Shown here piece by piece: positions 46,910 through 55,867 of a stretch of 64,000 nucleotides of DNA. A program made the position numbers and the translations under genes. This DNA is from Wenyingzhuangia heitensis (lineage in GTDB: Bacteria > Bacteroidota > Bacteroidia > Flavobacteriales > Flavobacteriaceae). Numbering within the stretch: position 1 is the stretch's first letter; every line of letters begins with the position of its first letter. The stretch is taken from NCBI RefSeq assembly GCF_011762155.1, contig NZ_JAASQL010000001.1, forward strand, positions 1,612,001-1,676,000, written 5' to 3'. The notes under the pieces were generated by a model. It was not told the DNA's origin, made no database searches, and was given only the letters and a program-made list of their open reading frames with translations.

Positions 46910-48811
46910 ATGAAAAAAAATAGCATGTTAAATATTAATACGTTGAGCAGTATTTTATTACTGTCCGTGTTTTCTGTAATAAGTTCGTTTGCAACGATAC
47001 AATCAGATGGAACTTATGTATTTAAAAAAAGTATTGCAGACGATGCTACACCAGCTGTTTTGCAAAAAGTGTTGAGTTTAGATAAAAACAAACCCAACGA
47101 GTTAAAGTTTGAAAAGGGAGTTTATCACTTTTATTCAGAAAAAGGATTAGAAAAATTCTGTTATATTTCTAACCACGATGATGTAATGGTAAGAACAGCA
47201 TTTCCCATTTTTAATTTTAAAAATTTAACAATTGATGGGCAGGGATCTACTTTTATTTTTCACGGAAAAATGATTCCTTTTTTAATTGATGGTTCTGAAA
47301 ACATAGATATTAAAAATGTATCTATAGATTGGGAAGTTTCTTTTCATAGTGAAGCAACCATTGTAGCTATTGATGAAAAAAATAAAACGTTTGACATGTC
47401 TATTTCTGATGAATACCCTTATGAAATTAGAAATGATCAATTAATTTTTATCAAAGAATACTACGAACATGATTTAGGGCAAACCATCATGTACGATCCA
47501 AAGCGTAAAGCTATTATGTTTGATACAGAAAGCTATACAAATCTTTCAGGTTCTAGCAAAAACAAAGTTTCTAGAAACCTAGATAAGATAGAATATAAAT
47601 ACGAAACAGATCATAGAGGTAAGTTTTTTAAAAATTTAGGAAGAGAAAATAGTTTGGTGGTAAAAGAAGTAAAACCAGGTGTGGTAAGAGTGTTTAATCA
47701 CCGAAAAAAAATGCCACCTGTGGGAATGGTGTTAACTGCCAAAGGAGATCAATCTGTAAATAGATTGGCACCTGCGTTTAGAGTTACCAATACCGATGGA
47801 TTTAATGGAACCAATGTGAACATTCACCATGCAGGTGGAATGGGTATTATTGCCGAAAATTCATCAGACTTAATTTTAGATAATTTTAACATTACTCCGT
47901 CTAACGGAAGAATGGTTTCTACCACAGCAGATGCTACACACTTTGTAGGGTGTAGAGGAAAAGTAGTATTAAAAAATTCTACATTTCAAAATCAGTTAGA
48001 TGATGCTATGAATGTGCATGGGACGTATCAAAAAATTGTAGATGTATTAGACGGAAACCGATTGGGAGTTAGAATGGGACATTCACAACAACAAGGTTTT
48101 CAAATTGGAAAACAAGGAGATGCAATCGGTTTGGTTCGATTGAGTAATTCATTTTTTCCATACAACAAATTGTCTATAAAAAGTATTCAATATATCAATG
48201 GAAGGTATCAAATTATTACGTTTAACGAGGAATTGCCTAAAGAGGTTCAGCCAGGAGATTTGATAGAGAATTTAGATGCCTATCCAGATTTATTGGTAGA
48301 AAACTGTACAATTAGTAACAACAGAGCAAGAGGGTTGTTAATTTCAAACCCTGTAAATACAGTCGTAAGAAATAATTTTTTTAGCACAGAAATGGAAGCA
48401 ATTTTAATTCCTGTAGAAAGCGGACATTGGTACGAATCTGGAAATGGAGCAAATATTGTAATAGACAATAATGTATTTCAAGATAATCAACATAGTGGAT
48501 TTAGTAGAGGTGTAATTCGTTTTGTAACAGACGATGATAATGAAAATATAGCGTTTAAGAATATTACTATTACTAACAACACATTTAACCAGTTTGATAA
48601 CATGATTTTAGAAATAGCAAACACAGATGGTTTGTTGTTTTCTAAAAATACAATTACCAATTCGGGAACCTTTCCTATGTTGCACCCAAAAAATCCTGCA
48701 ATAACAGTTAAAACGTCAAAAAATATTGTCTTTAAAAGAAATAAATACAAAGGAAAAGCGAAGCAAATATTGCAAAAAGACGATTCTATGTCTAAGTTAA
48801 GGTTTAAATAA
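46910..48811 (+). CDS. GH110 family alpha-1,3-galactosidase-like enzyme
   Basis: 633 aa with a signal peptide (residues 1-28). It is a right-handed beta-helix with GH110 features: the central strings ADATHFVGCRGKVVLKNSTF and NQLDDAMNVHGTY place three conserved aspartates at D341, D364 and D365, the set and spacing I associate with the GH110 catalytic site. GH110 enzymes are inverting and release terminal alpha-1,3-linked galactose from blood-group B type glycans or from algal galactans. In a locus full of sulfatases, GH16 and GH2, the latter role fits: removing terminal alpha-galactose after desulfation. It is a single-gene unit; no terminator is evident before the next sulfatase. Confidence 0.82.
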   Translation: MKKNSMLNINTLSSILLLSVFSVISSFATIQSDGTYVFKKSIADDATPAVLQKVLSLDKNKPNELKFEKGVYHFYSEKGLEKFCYISNHDDVMVRTAFPIFNFKNLTIDGQGSTFIFHGKMIPFLIDGSENIDIKNVSIDWEVSFHSEATIVAIDEKNKTFDMSISDEYPYEIRNDQLIFIKEYYEHDLGQTIMYDPKRKAIMFDTESYTNLSGSSKNKVSRNLDKIEYKYETDHRGKFFKNLGRENSLVVKEVKPGVVRVFNHRKKMPPVGMVLTAKGDQSVNRLAPAFRVTNTDGFNGTNVNIHHAGGMGIIAENSSDLILDNFNITPSNGRMVSTTADATHFVGCRGKVVLKNSTFQNQLDDAMNVHGTYQKIVDVLDGNRLGVRMGHSQQQGFQIGKQGDAIGLVRLSNSFFPYNKLSIKSIQYINGRYQIITFNEELPKEVQPGDLIENLDAYPDLLVENCTISNNRARGLLISNPVNTVVRNNFFSTEMEAILIPVESGHWYESGNGANIVIDNNVFQDNQHSGFSRGVIRFVTDDDNENIAFKNITITNNTFNQFDNMILEIANTDGLLFSKNTITNSGTFPMLHPKNPAITVKTSKNIVFKRNKYKGKAKQILQKDDSMSKLRFK

Positions 48812-48950
48812 AATAATTTAAGTTTAAAAAAAAAATAACAATATAGTTGTGACGAATAAAAAAATGTCAGATTAAATCTAGGCATATATTTAACTGTATT
48901 GTTAATATTTTGCTAAATTCGTAAACAGAATATTTAAAAATAGTATATAA

Positions 48951-50513
48951 ATGAATTTAAAAAAAATCCTTTTATCTAGTTTAGCTATATTGGCTATAGG
49001 TACTACTATCTCTTGTAAGTCTAAAGGAGATAAAGAAAAGAAAGTAGAAACAGCAACAAAACCAAATGTGGTTGTTATTTATTTAGACGATTTAGGTTAT
49101 GGAGATGTTAGTGCATATGGAGGAAAAGGTTTAGAAACACCTAATATAGATAAGTTAGCAGCTGGAGGAGTTCAGTTTACCAACGGATATGCCTCATCTG
49201 CAACTTGTACACCAAGTAGATATGCTTTGTTAACAGGAGTTTACCCATGGAAAAATAAAGATGCAAGAATTTTACCAGGTACTGCACCTTTGTTAATCTC
49301 TACCACTCAAAAAACATTACCTAAAATGTTTAAATCTCAAGGGTATGATACAGGTATTGTAGGAAAATGGCATTTAGGATTAGGAGATGGGCATACAGAT
49401 TGGAATCAACATATTTCTCCTGGACCTAATGAGGTAGGTTTTCAATCTTCTTATATTATGGCAGCCACTCAAGATAGAGTACCTACTGTTTATATAGAAA
49501 ATGGAGATGTTGTTGGTTTAGACCCTAAAGATCCTATAGAGGTTAACTATAAAGAAAACTTTGAAGGGCAACCAACAGGAGTAGACAATCCCGAAATGTT
49601 AAAAATGATGTGGCACCACGGACATAACAGTAGTATTGTTAATGGGATTCCACGTATTGGATACATGAAAGGTGGTGAAGCAGCTAAATGGAAAGATGAA
49701 GATATGGCTGACCATTTCTTAGCAAAAGCAAAAGCATATTTAAAAGAACATAAAAACAACCCGTTCTTTTTGTACTACGCAATGCAACAACCACACGTAC
49801 CAAGAACTCCACATCCACGTTTTGTAGGTAAATCTGGATTAGGACCAAGAGGTGATGTTATTTTAGAAGCTGACTGGGTAATTGGTGAGTTTATCAAATC
49901 TTTAGAAGAAGAAGGATTGTTAGAAAATACATTAATTGTTTTATCTAGTGATAATGGACCTGTATTAAATGATGGTTATAATGATGGAGCAGATGAAACT
50001 TTAGAAAAACACGATCCTAAAGGAGGATTAAGAGGAGGGAAGTATAGTTTGTACGAAGCAGGTACAAGAGTTCCTTTTATTACATATTGGAAAGGTCACA
50101 TTCAACCAAAAGTTTCTGATGCCTTAGTTTGTCAAATGGACTTATTGGCTTCTTTAGCTACATTAGTTGGGACAGAAGAAACAACAACAGATAGTCAAGA
50201 TATACTAGAAGCATTGTTAGGTACAAGTGATGTAGGAAGAGAATCTTTAGTTCTTGAAGCAAACACTAAAACCGCTTTAAGAAAAGGAGATTGGTTAATG
50301 ATTCCTCCATACAAAGGAGCAAAAGTTAATGAGTTAGTTAATATTGAATTAGGAAATAGTAAAGACTTTCAGTTATTCAATTTAAAAGAAGATGTAAGCC
50401 AACAAAATAACTTAGCAGAGTCTAAACCAGAGATTTTAAAAGATATGATCGCTAGTTTTGAAGCTATAAGAGGAAAGAATTATGGAAATGTAAAAGAATT
50501 AGAATTGAAATAA
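48951..50513 (+). CDS. Lipoprotein type I sulfatase (CTPSR), 520 aa
   Basis: The N-terminus has a lipobox-like TTISC with C22 followed by KSKGDKEKK. The metal pair is D46-D47 (YLDDLGYGDVS), formylglycine site C86-T-P-S-R followed by YALLTGVYPWK, GKWHLGL near 140, and SSDNGPVLNDG for the distal site. It shares the CTPSRxALLTGxYxW signature with the sulfatase at 17133. Its codon and base usage are slightly less extreme than the left-hand genes, but not enough to call different origin. It is the last gene of the polysaccharide locus, closed by a terminator before rimP. Confidence 0.9.
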   Translation: MNLKKILLSSLAILAIGTTISCKSKGDKEKKVETATKPNVVVIYLDDLGYGDVSAYGGKGLETPNIDKLAAGGVQFTNGYASSATCTPSRYALLTGVYPWKNKDARILPGTAPLLISTTQKTLPKMFKSQGYDTGIVGKWHLGLGDGHTDWNQHISPGPNEVGFQSSYIMAATQDRVPTVYIENGDVVGLDPKDPIEVNYKENFEGQPTGVDNPEMLKMMWHHGHNSSIVNGIPRIGYMKGGEAAKWKDEDMADHFLAKAKAYLKEHKNNPFFLYYAMQQPHVPRTPHPRFVGKSGLGPRGDVILEADWVIGEFIKSLEEEGLLENTLIVLSSDNGPVLNDGYNDGADETLEKHDPKGGLRGGKYSLYEAGTRVPFITYWKGHIQPKVSDALVCQMDLLASLATLVGTEETTTDSQDILEALLGTSDVGRESLVLEANTKTALRKGDWLMIPPYKGAKVNELVNIELGNSKDFQLFNLKEDVSQQNNLAESKPEILKDMIASFEAIRGKNYGNVKELELK

Positions 50514-50541
50514 ACATAATTTTAGTTTTAAAACAACTCAT

Positions 50542-50587
50542 AAAACAATCCTACTAAGTACAATAGCTAAGTAGGATTGTTTTGTTT
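50542..50587 (+). terminator. Intrinsic terminator closing the polysaccharide locus
   Basis: Arms AAAACAATCCTACT and AGTAGGATTGTTTT, followed by GTTTAAA. It separates the last sulfatase from the rimP promoter. Confidence 0.88.
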
Positions 50588-50609
50588 AAAAATACAAACG
50601 ACTATATTA

Positions 50610-50639
50610 TTGTATATCAAGAAAAAACTCCTATATTTG
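50610..50639 (+). promoter_or_regulatory. Promoter of rimP-nusA-infB
   Basis: TTG (50610-50612), 19-nt spacer, TATATTTG (50632-50639): a full match to the Bacteroidota consensus. It has the same spacer and -7 sequence as the glutamine synthetase promoter at 60737. Confidence 0.75.
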
Positions 50640-50662
50640 CGATGGAATAATTGAAAAGGATT

Positions 50663-50684
50663 AGTGGGGCTTTAAAGCCCCACT
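50663..50684 (+). terminator. Leader hairpin/terminator before rimP
   Basis: A 22-bp perfect palindrome (AGTGGGGC-TTTAAA-GCCCCACT) followed by TTTTTAT lies between the promoter and the rimP ATG. It has the form of an intrinsic terminator inside the 5' leader, so an attenuator is possible. Confidence 0.65.
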
Positions 50685-50698
50685 TTTTATACATATAT

Positions 50699-51163
50699 AT
50701 GGATAAAAATAAGGTTGAAGAATTAGTAAATAAAGCATTAGAAGAAAATACTTCTTTGTTTTTAGTTGATTTAACCATAGATATTGAAAGTAAAATTTTA
50801 GTAACTATAGATGGAGATAATGGAGTTCCTTTAAAGGAATGTATACGAGTTAGTCGTTTTGTAGAAGGAGATTTAGATAGAGAAGAAGAAGACTATAGTA
50901 TAGAAGTAGCTACTCCCGATATTGCAAAGCCTATTGTTATGAAAAGGCAATATGTTAAAAACATAGGTAGAATTGTAAGTGTAGTTACCGCAGAAGAAAA
51001 ATACGAAGGTACTTTGGCAGAAGTAAATGAAGATAACATTGTGTTGACTTGGAAAACAAGAGAGCCAAAACCTGTAGGTAAAGGAAAAGTAACTGTTGAT
51101 AAAACGATAACACTTACCTACGCAGAGATAAAAGAAACAAAAGTTAAAATATTATTTAGTTAA
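50699..51163 (+). CDS. rimP: Ribosome maturation factor RimP
   Basis: 154 aa from the ATG at 50699; the open frame starts at a TTG (50651) that overlaps the leader hairpin and adds residues unlike any RimP. The N-terminal domain (VEELVNKALEENTSLFLVDLTID) and the motif DREEEDYSIEVATPDI near residue 75 followed by MKRQYVKNIGR match RimP, with a C-terminal SH3-like domain ending in YAEIKETKVKILF. RimP helps assemble the 30S subunit. It is the first gene of the conserved rimP-nusA-infB operon (nusA 9 nt downstream). Confidence 0.93.
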   Translation: MDKNKVEELVNKALEENTSLFLVDLTIDIESKILVTIDGDNGVPLKECIRVSRFVEGDLDREEEDYSIEVATPDIAKPIVMKRQYVKNIGRIVSVVTAEEKYEGTLAEVNEDNIVLTWKTREPKPVGKGKVTVDKTITLTYAEIKETKVKILFS

Positions 51164-51172
51164 AATATTTAA

Positions 51173-52420
51173 ATGGAGAATATAGATTTAATCAATTCAT
51201 TTTCAGAATTTAAAGACGATAAGAAAATTGATCGTGTAATGTTAATGTCTATCTTAGAAGAAGTTTTTAGAGCTGCTTTAAAGAGAAAATATGGTTCTGA
51301 TGATAATTTTGATATTATTGTAAATCCAGATAAAGGGGATTTAGAAATTTGGCGTAACCGTGTAGTTGTTGAGGATGAAATGTCTGAAGATGACAACGAA
51401 GAAATTGAATTGGCTGAGGCTAGAAAAATTGAACCCGATTTTGAAATTGGAGAAGAAGTTTCTGAAGAAATTAAATTACACCAATTAGGTCGTAGAGCAA
51501 TTTTAGCTTTACGTCAAAATTTAATTTCTAAGATATATGAACACGATAGCACAAACTTATATAAAAAGTTTAAAGAGCTAGAAGGAGATATGTATTCTGC
51601 AGAAGTACACCATATTAAACACAATGCAATCATCTTATTAGATGATGAAGGAAATGAAATTGTATTACCTAAGAGTGAGCAAATTCGTTCTGATTTCTTT
51701 AGAAAAGGTGATTCTGTAAGAGGAATTATTAAAACGGTAGAGTTAAGAGGGAATAAACCTGCAATTATTTTATCTAGAACCTCACCAGAATTCTTAAGAA
51801 AGTTATTTGAGCAAGAAATTCCAGAAGTATTTGATGGGTTAATTACAATTGAAGGAGTTGCTCGTATTCCTGGAGAAAAAGCAAAAATAGCAGTAGATTC
51901 TTACGATGATAGAATTGATCCTGTTGGAGCCTGTGTAGGTATTAAAGGATCTAGAATTCACGGGATAGTTCGTGAGTTAGGAAATGAAAATATAGATGTT
52001 GTTAATTATACAAAAAACACACAATTATACATTTCTAGAGCTTTAAGTCCTGCTAAAGTGGTTAAAATGGATATCTTTGAAGCAGAAGGAGAAAAGAAAG
52101 CTAGAGCAGAAGTTTATTTACGTCCAGAAGAAGTATCAAAAGCAATTGGTAGAAACGGAGTAAATATTAGATTAGCAACTCAATTAACAGGTTACGAAAT
52201 TGATGTGTTAAGAGAAGGAGAAGACGATGAAGATGTAGAATTGACAGAGTTTTCTGACGAAATAGAAGCATGGATTATTGACGAGTTCAAAAGCATTGGT
52301 TTAGACACTGCAAAAAGTGTTATAGATAAAGATGTGACTGAATTAGTGAGCAGAACCGATTTAGAAGAAGAAACAATCATAGAGGTTCAACGTATATTAA
52401 AAGAAGAATTTGATAAATAA
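51173..52420 (+). CDS. nusA: Transcription termination/antitermination protein NusA
   Basis: 415 aa. The N-terminal RNA polymerase-binding domain (about 1-125) is followed by an S1 domain (about 130-200) and two KH domains (about 230-350; GACVGIKGSRIHGIVRELGNENIDVV, then EVSKAIGRNGVNIRLA). A short acidic stretch and helical tail follow; the long C-terminal AR repeats of the E. coli protein are missing, as usual in this phylum. It binds RNA polymerase and RNA to modulate pausing and termination. Confidence 0.97.
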   Translation: MENIDLINSFSEFKDDKKIDRVMLMSILEEVFRAALKRKYGSDDNFDIIVNPDKGDLEIWRNRVVVEDEMSEDDNEEIELAEARKIEPDFEIGEEVSEEIKLHQLGRRAILALRQNLISKIYEHDSTNLYKKFKELEGDMYSAEVHHIKHNAIILLDDEGNEIVLPKSEQIRSDFFRKGDSVRGIIKTVELRGNKPAIILSRTSPEFLRKLFEQEIPEVFDGLITIEGVARIPGEKAKIAVDSYDDRIDPVGACVGIKGSRIHGIVRELGNENIDVVNYTKNTQLYISRALSPAKVVKMDIFEAEGEKKARAEVYLRPEEVSKAIGRNGVNIRLATQLTGYEIDVLREGEDDEDVELTEFSDEIEAWIIDEFKSIGLDTAKSVIDKDVTELVSRTDLEEETIIEVQRILKEEFDK

Positions 52421-52479
52421 GGTAGTCAGTAGCCGTATTTCAAAACATCTTCTTAAATAAAAAATAGTAAAAAGTATAT

Positions 52480-55380
52480 ATGTCTGTAAGCAAAACATTA
52501 AGGCTTAACAAAGTTTTACGAGAATTAAACATATCGTTAGATAGAGCGGTAGAACATCTTTCAGCCAAAGGGCATGAAATTGAGGCACGTCCTACAGCTA
52601 AAATCTCTAATCAAGAATATCAAATTTTGTTAGATGGTTTTCAAACCGATGCGCAAAAGAAAGCCGTTTCTGTAGAAGTAGGTGAAGAAAAGCGTAAGGA
52701 AAAAGAAGAGTTGCGTTTAGCTCAAGAGGAAAAAAAGCGTAAAGAAGAAGAGGAGCGAAATAGAATTTTAAAGGCTAAAGCTGAAAAGTTAGAAGTTAAA
52801 ACTGTTGGTAAAATAGATTTAAATAAGCCTAAAGAAGAAGTTAAAGCAACTCCGGTTACACCTCCTGTTGTAAAAGAGGAGAAAACTCCTGAAGTGGAAA
52901 CACCAAAAGAACCAGAAGTTATAAAAGCAAGTGCTCCTAAGTTAGGAGGATTAAAAATTGTAAAGTCTGCTCCAATTCCTGAGAAAAAACCAAAACCAGT
53001 TGTTAAACAGATAGAGAAAGTTGTTGAAGCTCCAAAAGTGGAGAAAAAACAAGAAGAAGCAAAATCTGTAGTTAAAAAAGAAGCAACTAAAGAGGTAAAA
53101 GTAGAGCCAAAAGCAAATGAAGGTAAATCACCAGAAGAAGGTGGAGAGCCAGAAGCTTTAAAAACACAATATCAAAAGTTAACAGGACCTAAACTAACAG
53201 GAGCTAAAATTGACTTAAAGCAATTTGAAAGACCTAAGAAAAAGAAACCAGATCCTAAAGCAAATGCAAATAGTGCTGCTGACGCTAGAAAGAAAAGAAA
53301 GAGAATTGTAAAACCAGGAACTCCAAATACTGCAAATCGTGCAGGAGGACCAGGAAACAATAGACCTGGAGGAAACAGACCTGGTGGTAATAATACAGGA
53401 GGACCTGGACAAAGAAGAGGACCTGCAAATAGAGGAGGCGGAAGATTTAATTCTGCTCCAGTAACTAAGGAGGAACCTACAGACGAAGAAGTACAAAAAC
53501 AAGTACGTGAGACTTTAGAAAGATTACAAGGAAAGTCTAAAAAAAATAAAGGTGCTAAATATCGTAGAGAGAAACGTGATTTACACCGTCAGCAAACTGA
53601 AGATGCTCAAGCACAAGAAGCAGCTGAAAGCAAAGTATTAAAAGTAACAGAATTTGTTACTGTTAGTGAAGTTGCTACTATGATGGATGTTTCTGTAACA
53701 GATATTATTTCTGCATGTATGATGTTAGGGATGATGGTTACAATGAACCAACGTTTAGATGCAGAAACTATTAAAATTGTAGCAGAAGAATTTAATTACG
53801 AAGTTGAATTTGTTGGAGCTGAGGTTGAAGAGTCTGTTATCGAAATTGAAGATAAAGAAGAAGATTTAGAAGAAAGAGCTCCTATTGTAACAATAATGGG
53901 TCACGTAGATCACGGTAAAACATCTTTATTAGATTACATACGTGAAGCTAATGTAATAGCCGGAGAATCTGGAGGAATTACACAACATATTGGTGCTTAT
54001 TCTGTGAAGATTAAAACAGGGCAAAAAATAGCATTTTTAGATACACCTGGTCACGAAGCTTTTACAGCAATGCGTGCACGTGGTGCCCAAGTAACGGATA
54101 TAGTAATTGTTGTAATTGCAGCAGATGATGACGTAATGCCTCAAACAAAAGAAGCAATAAGTCATGCACAAGCAGCTGGTGTACCAATTGTGTTTGCATT
54201 AAACAAAATTGATAAACCTACAGCAAATCCTGACAATGTGAAACAACAATTAGCGAGCATGGATATGTTAGTTGAAGATTGGGGTGGTAAATATCAATGT
54301 CAAGAAATTTCTGCAAAATCTGGACAAGGAGTTGAAGATTTACTAGAAAAAGTTGTTTTAGAATCTGAGATATTAGAATTAAAGGCAAATCCAAATAAAT
54401 CTGCATTAGGTACTGTTGTTGAAGCACAATTAGATAAAGGACGTGGTTATGTATCTACTATTATGGTACAAGCAGGATCTTTAAAAATTGGAGATTATAT
54501 TTTAGCAGGTAAACATTCTGGTAAAGTAAGAGCAATGTTTGATGAACGTGGTAGAAATGTAGATATTGCACCACCATCAACACCTGTATCAATTTTAGGA
54601 TTAGATGGAGCTCCACAAGCAGGAGATAAATTTAATGTATTTGAAGACGAAAGAGAAGCAAAACAAATTGCATCTAAACGTTCTCAATTACAACGTGAGC
54701 AATCTGTAAGAACACAGAAAACATTAACATTAGACGAAATTGGTCGTCGTATCGCTTTAGGAGATTTCAAGGAATTGAACATTATCTTAAAAGGGGATGT
54801 AGATGGATCTGTAGAAGCTTTAACAGATTCTTTCCAAAAATTATCTACAGAAGAAATTCAGGTAAATATATTACACAAAGGAGTTGGAGCTATTACAGAA
54901 TCTGATGTATTGTTAGCTTCTGCCTCTGATGCAATTATTGTTGGATTTAATGTTAGACCAGCTGGTAATGCTAGAACTGTTGCAGATACTGAAGAAGTTG
55001 ACATTAGAACATACTCTATTATCTACGATGCAATTAACGACTTAAAAGATGCAATGGAAGGTATGTTATCTCCAGACACTAAAGAAGAATTGTTAGGTAA
55101 CGTAGAAATAAGAGAGGTTTATAAAATTTCTAAAGTAGGTAACATTGCAGGATGTATGGTTGTGCAAGGTAAAATTACTAGAAATTCTAAAATTAGAATT
55201 GTTAGAGATGGTATTGTAGTTCATGATGGTGAATTAACAGCATTGAAACGATTTAAAGATGATGCAAAAGAAGTAACAAAAGGATATGATTGTGGTGTTC
55301 AAATTAAAAACTTCAATGATATTGTAATTGGAGATGTTATTGAATCTTATCAAATAGTAGAGGTTAAAAAGAAATTGTAG
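52480..55380 (+). CDS. infB: Translation initiation factor IF-2
   Basis: 966 aa. The N-terminal IF2 module ([21 protein letters not shown]) is followed by a long charged linker rich in K, E and P (about 75-250), a Gly/Arg/Asn-rich patch (about 285-325), a second IF2_N-like region, and the GTPase domain with G1 at 474-481 (GHVDHGKT), G3 DTPGHE and G4 NKID. Domains II-IV complete the factor. It delivers initiator tRNA to the 30S subunit. A terminator closes the operon at 55406-55441. Confidence 0.98.
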   Translation: MSVSKTLRLNKVLRELNISLDRAVEHLSAKGHEIEARPTAKISNQEYQILLDGFQTDAQKKAVSVEVGEEKRKEKEELRLAQEEKKRKEEEERNRILKAKAEKLEVKTVGKIDLNKPKEEVKATPVTPPVVKEEKTPEVETPKEPEVIKASAPKLGGLKIVKSAPIPEKKPKPVVKQIEKVVEAPKVEKKQEEAKSVVKKEATKEVKVEPKANEGKSPEEGGEPEALKTQYQKLTGPKLTGAKIDLKQFERPKKKKPDPKANANSAADARKKRKRIVKPGTPNTANRAGGPGNNRPGGNRPGGNNTGGPGQRRGPANRGGGRFNSAPVTKEEPTDEEVQKQVRETLERLQGKSKKNKGAKYRREKRDLHRQQTEDAQAQEAAESKVLKVTEFVTVSEVATMMDVSVTDIISACMMLGMMVTMNQRLDAETIKIVAEEFNYEVEFVGAEVEESVIEIEDKEEDLEERAPIVTIMGHVDHGKTSLLDYIREANVIAGESGGITQHIGAYSVKIKTGQKIAFLDTPGHEAFTAMRARGAQVTDIVIVVIAADDDVMPQTKEAISHAQAAGVPIVFALNKIDKPTANPDNVKQQLASMDMLVEDWGGKYQCQEISAKSGQGVEDLLEKVVLESEILELKANPNKSALGTVVEAQLDKGRGYVSTIMVQAGSLKIGDYILAGKHSGKVRAMFDERGRNVDIAPPSTPVSILGLDGAPQAGDKFNVFEDEREAKQIASKRSQLQREQSVRTQKTLTLDEIGRRIALGDFKELNIILKGDVDGSVEALTDSFQKLSTEEIQVNILHKGVGAITESDVLLASASDAIIVGFNVRPAGNARTVADTEEVDIRTYSIIYDAINDLKDAMEGMLSPDTKEELLGNVEIREVYKISKVGNIAGCMVVQGKITRNSKIRIVRDGIVVHDGELTALKRFKDDAKEVTKGYDCGVQIKNFNDIVIGDVIESYQIVEVKKKL

Positions 55381-55405
55381 TTCTTTTAATTCTTTATAAT
55401 AAAAT

Positions 55406-55441
55406 AAAAAAGCTCATTCTTAATTAAGAATGAGCTTTTTT
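55406..55441 (+). terminator. Intrinsic terminator after infB
   Basis: Perfect palindromic stem around TTAATTAA (AAAAAAGCTCATTC ... GAATGAGCTTTTTT), 26 nt after the stop codon. Confidence 0.93.
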
Positions 55442-55542
55442 ATTTGCTTAATTTGTTGATATCAAATTTAATATCTTTTATTATGAATTTTATTTATTAA
55501 ACACTATGTTTGTTATTATTAAATATTTATTACAATTACAAA

Positions 55543-55734
55543 GTGAAAAAAGGTACAGTAAAATTCTTTAATGAGTCTAAAGGTTTTGGATTTATTACAG
55601 ATAATGAAACACAACAAGATTATTTCGTACACATTTCTGGTTTAATCGACGAAGTTCGTGAAGGAGATGAAGTAGAATTTGATTTAAAAGAAGGAAGAAA
55701 AGGTTTAAACGCAGTAGAGGTTAGAGCTTTATAA
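55543..55734 (+). CDS. Cold-shock domain protein (CspA family)
   Basis: 63 aa from a GTG start at 55543, giving the standard KKGTVKFFNESKGFGFI N-terminus; the longer frame from 55510 adds residues foreign to the family. RNP1 (KGFGFI) and RNP2 (YFVHIS) are intact. It binds single-stranded RNA/DNA as a chaperone. A TATGTTTG box (55505-55512) may be its -7 element, with no clear -33 TTG. A terminator follows at 55751-55794. Confidence 0.92.
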   Translation: MKKGTVKFFNESKGFGFITDNETQQDYFVHISGLIDEVREGDEVEFDLKEGRKGLNAVEVRAL

Positions 55735-55750
55735 TATTTATTCTTTTTAC

Positions 55751-55794
55751 AAAACAAAAAACCTCATACTAAAAGTATGAGGTTTTTTGTTTTG
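55751..55794 (+). terminator. Intrinsic terminator after cold-shock gene
   Basis: Stem ACCTCATACT/AGTATGAGGT with flanking A and T runs, 17 nt after the stop codon. Confidence 0.9.
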
Positions 55795-55814
55795 TAAATC
55801 TAAAATTAGGACAT

Positions 55815-55849
55815 AAAAAAACTCTTTAATATAATTAAAGAGTTTTTTT
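55815..55849 (-). terminator. Intrinsic terminator downstream of the coiled-coil gene
   Basis: Stem AAAAAACTCTTTAAT/ATTAAAGAGTTTTTTT lies just beyond the minus-strand stop at 55868 and has A/T runs on both sides, so it may act in both directions. Confidence 0.85.
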
Positions 55850-55867
55850 ATTTTTAATCTGGTGTGA

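Noticed and set aside
50642-50650. Two-codon upstream ORF (ATG GAA TAA) in the rimP leader
   Set aside because: It is so close to the -7 box (ends 50639) that it may precede the transcription start; chance occurrence is likely.
53340-53460. Repetitive GGA/CCT-rich stretch in infB as a possible CRISPR or tandem repeat
   Set aside because: It is in frame, encodes a Gly/Arg/Asn-rich linker of IF-2 and has no unique spacers.
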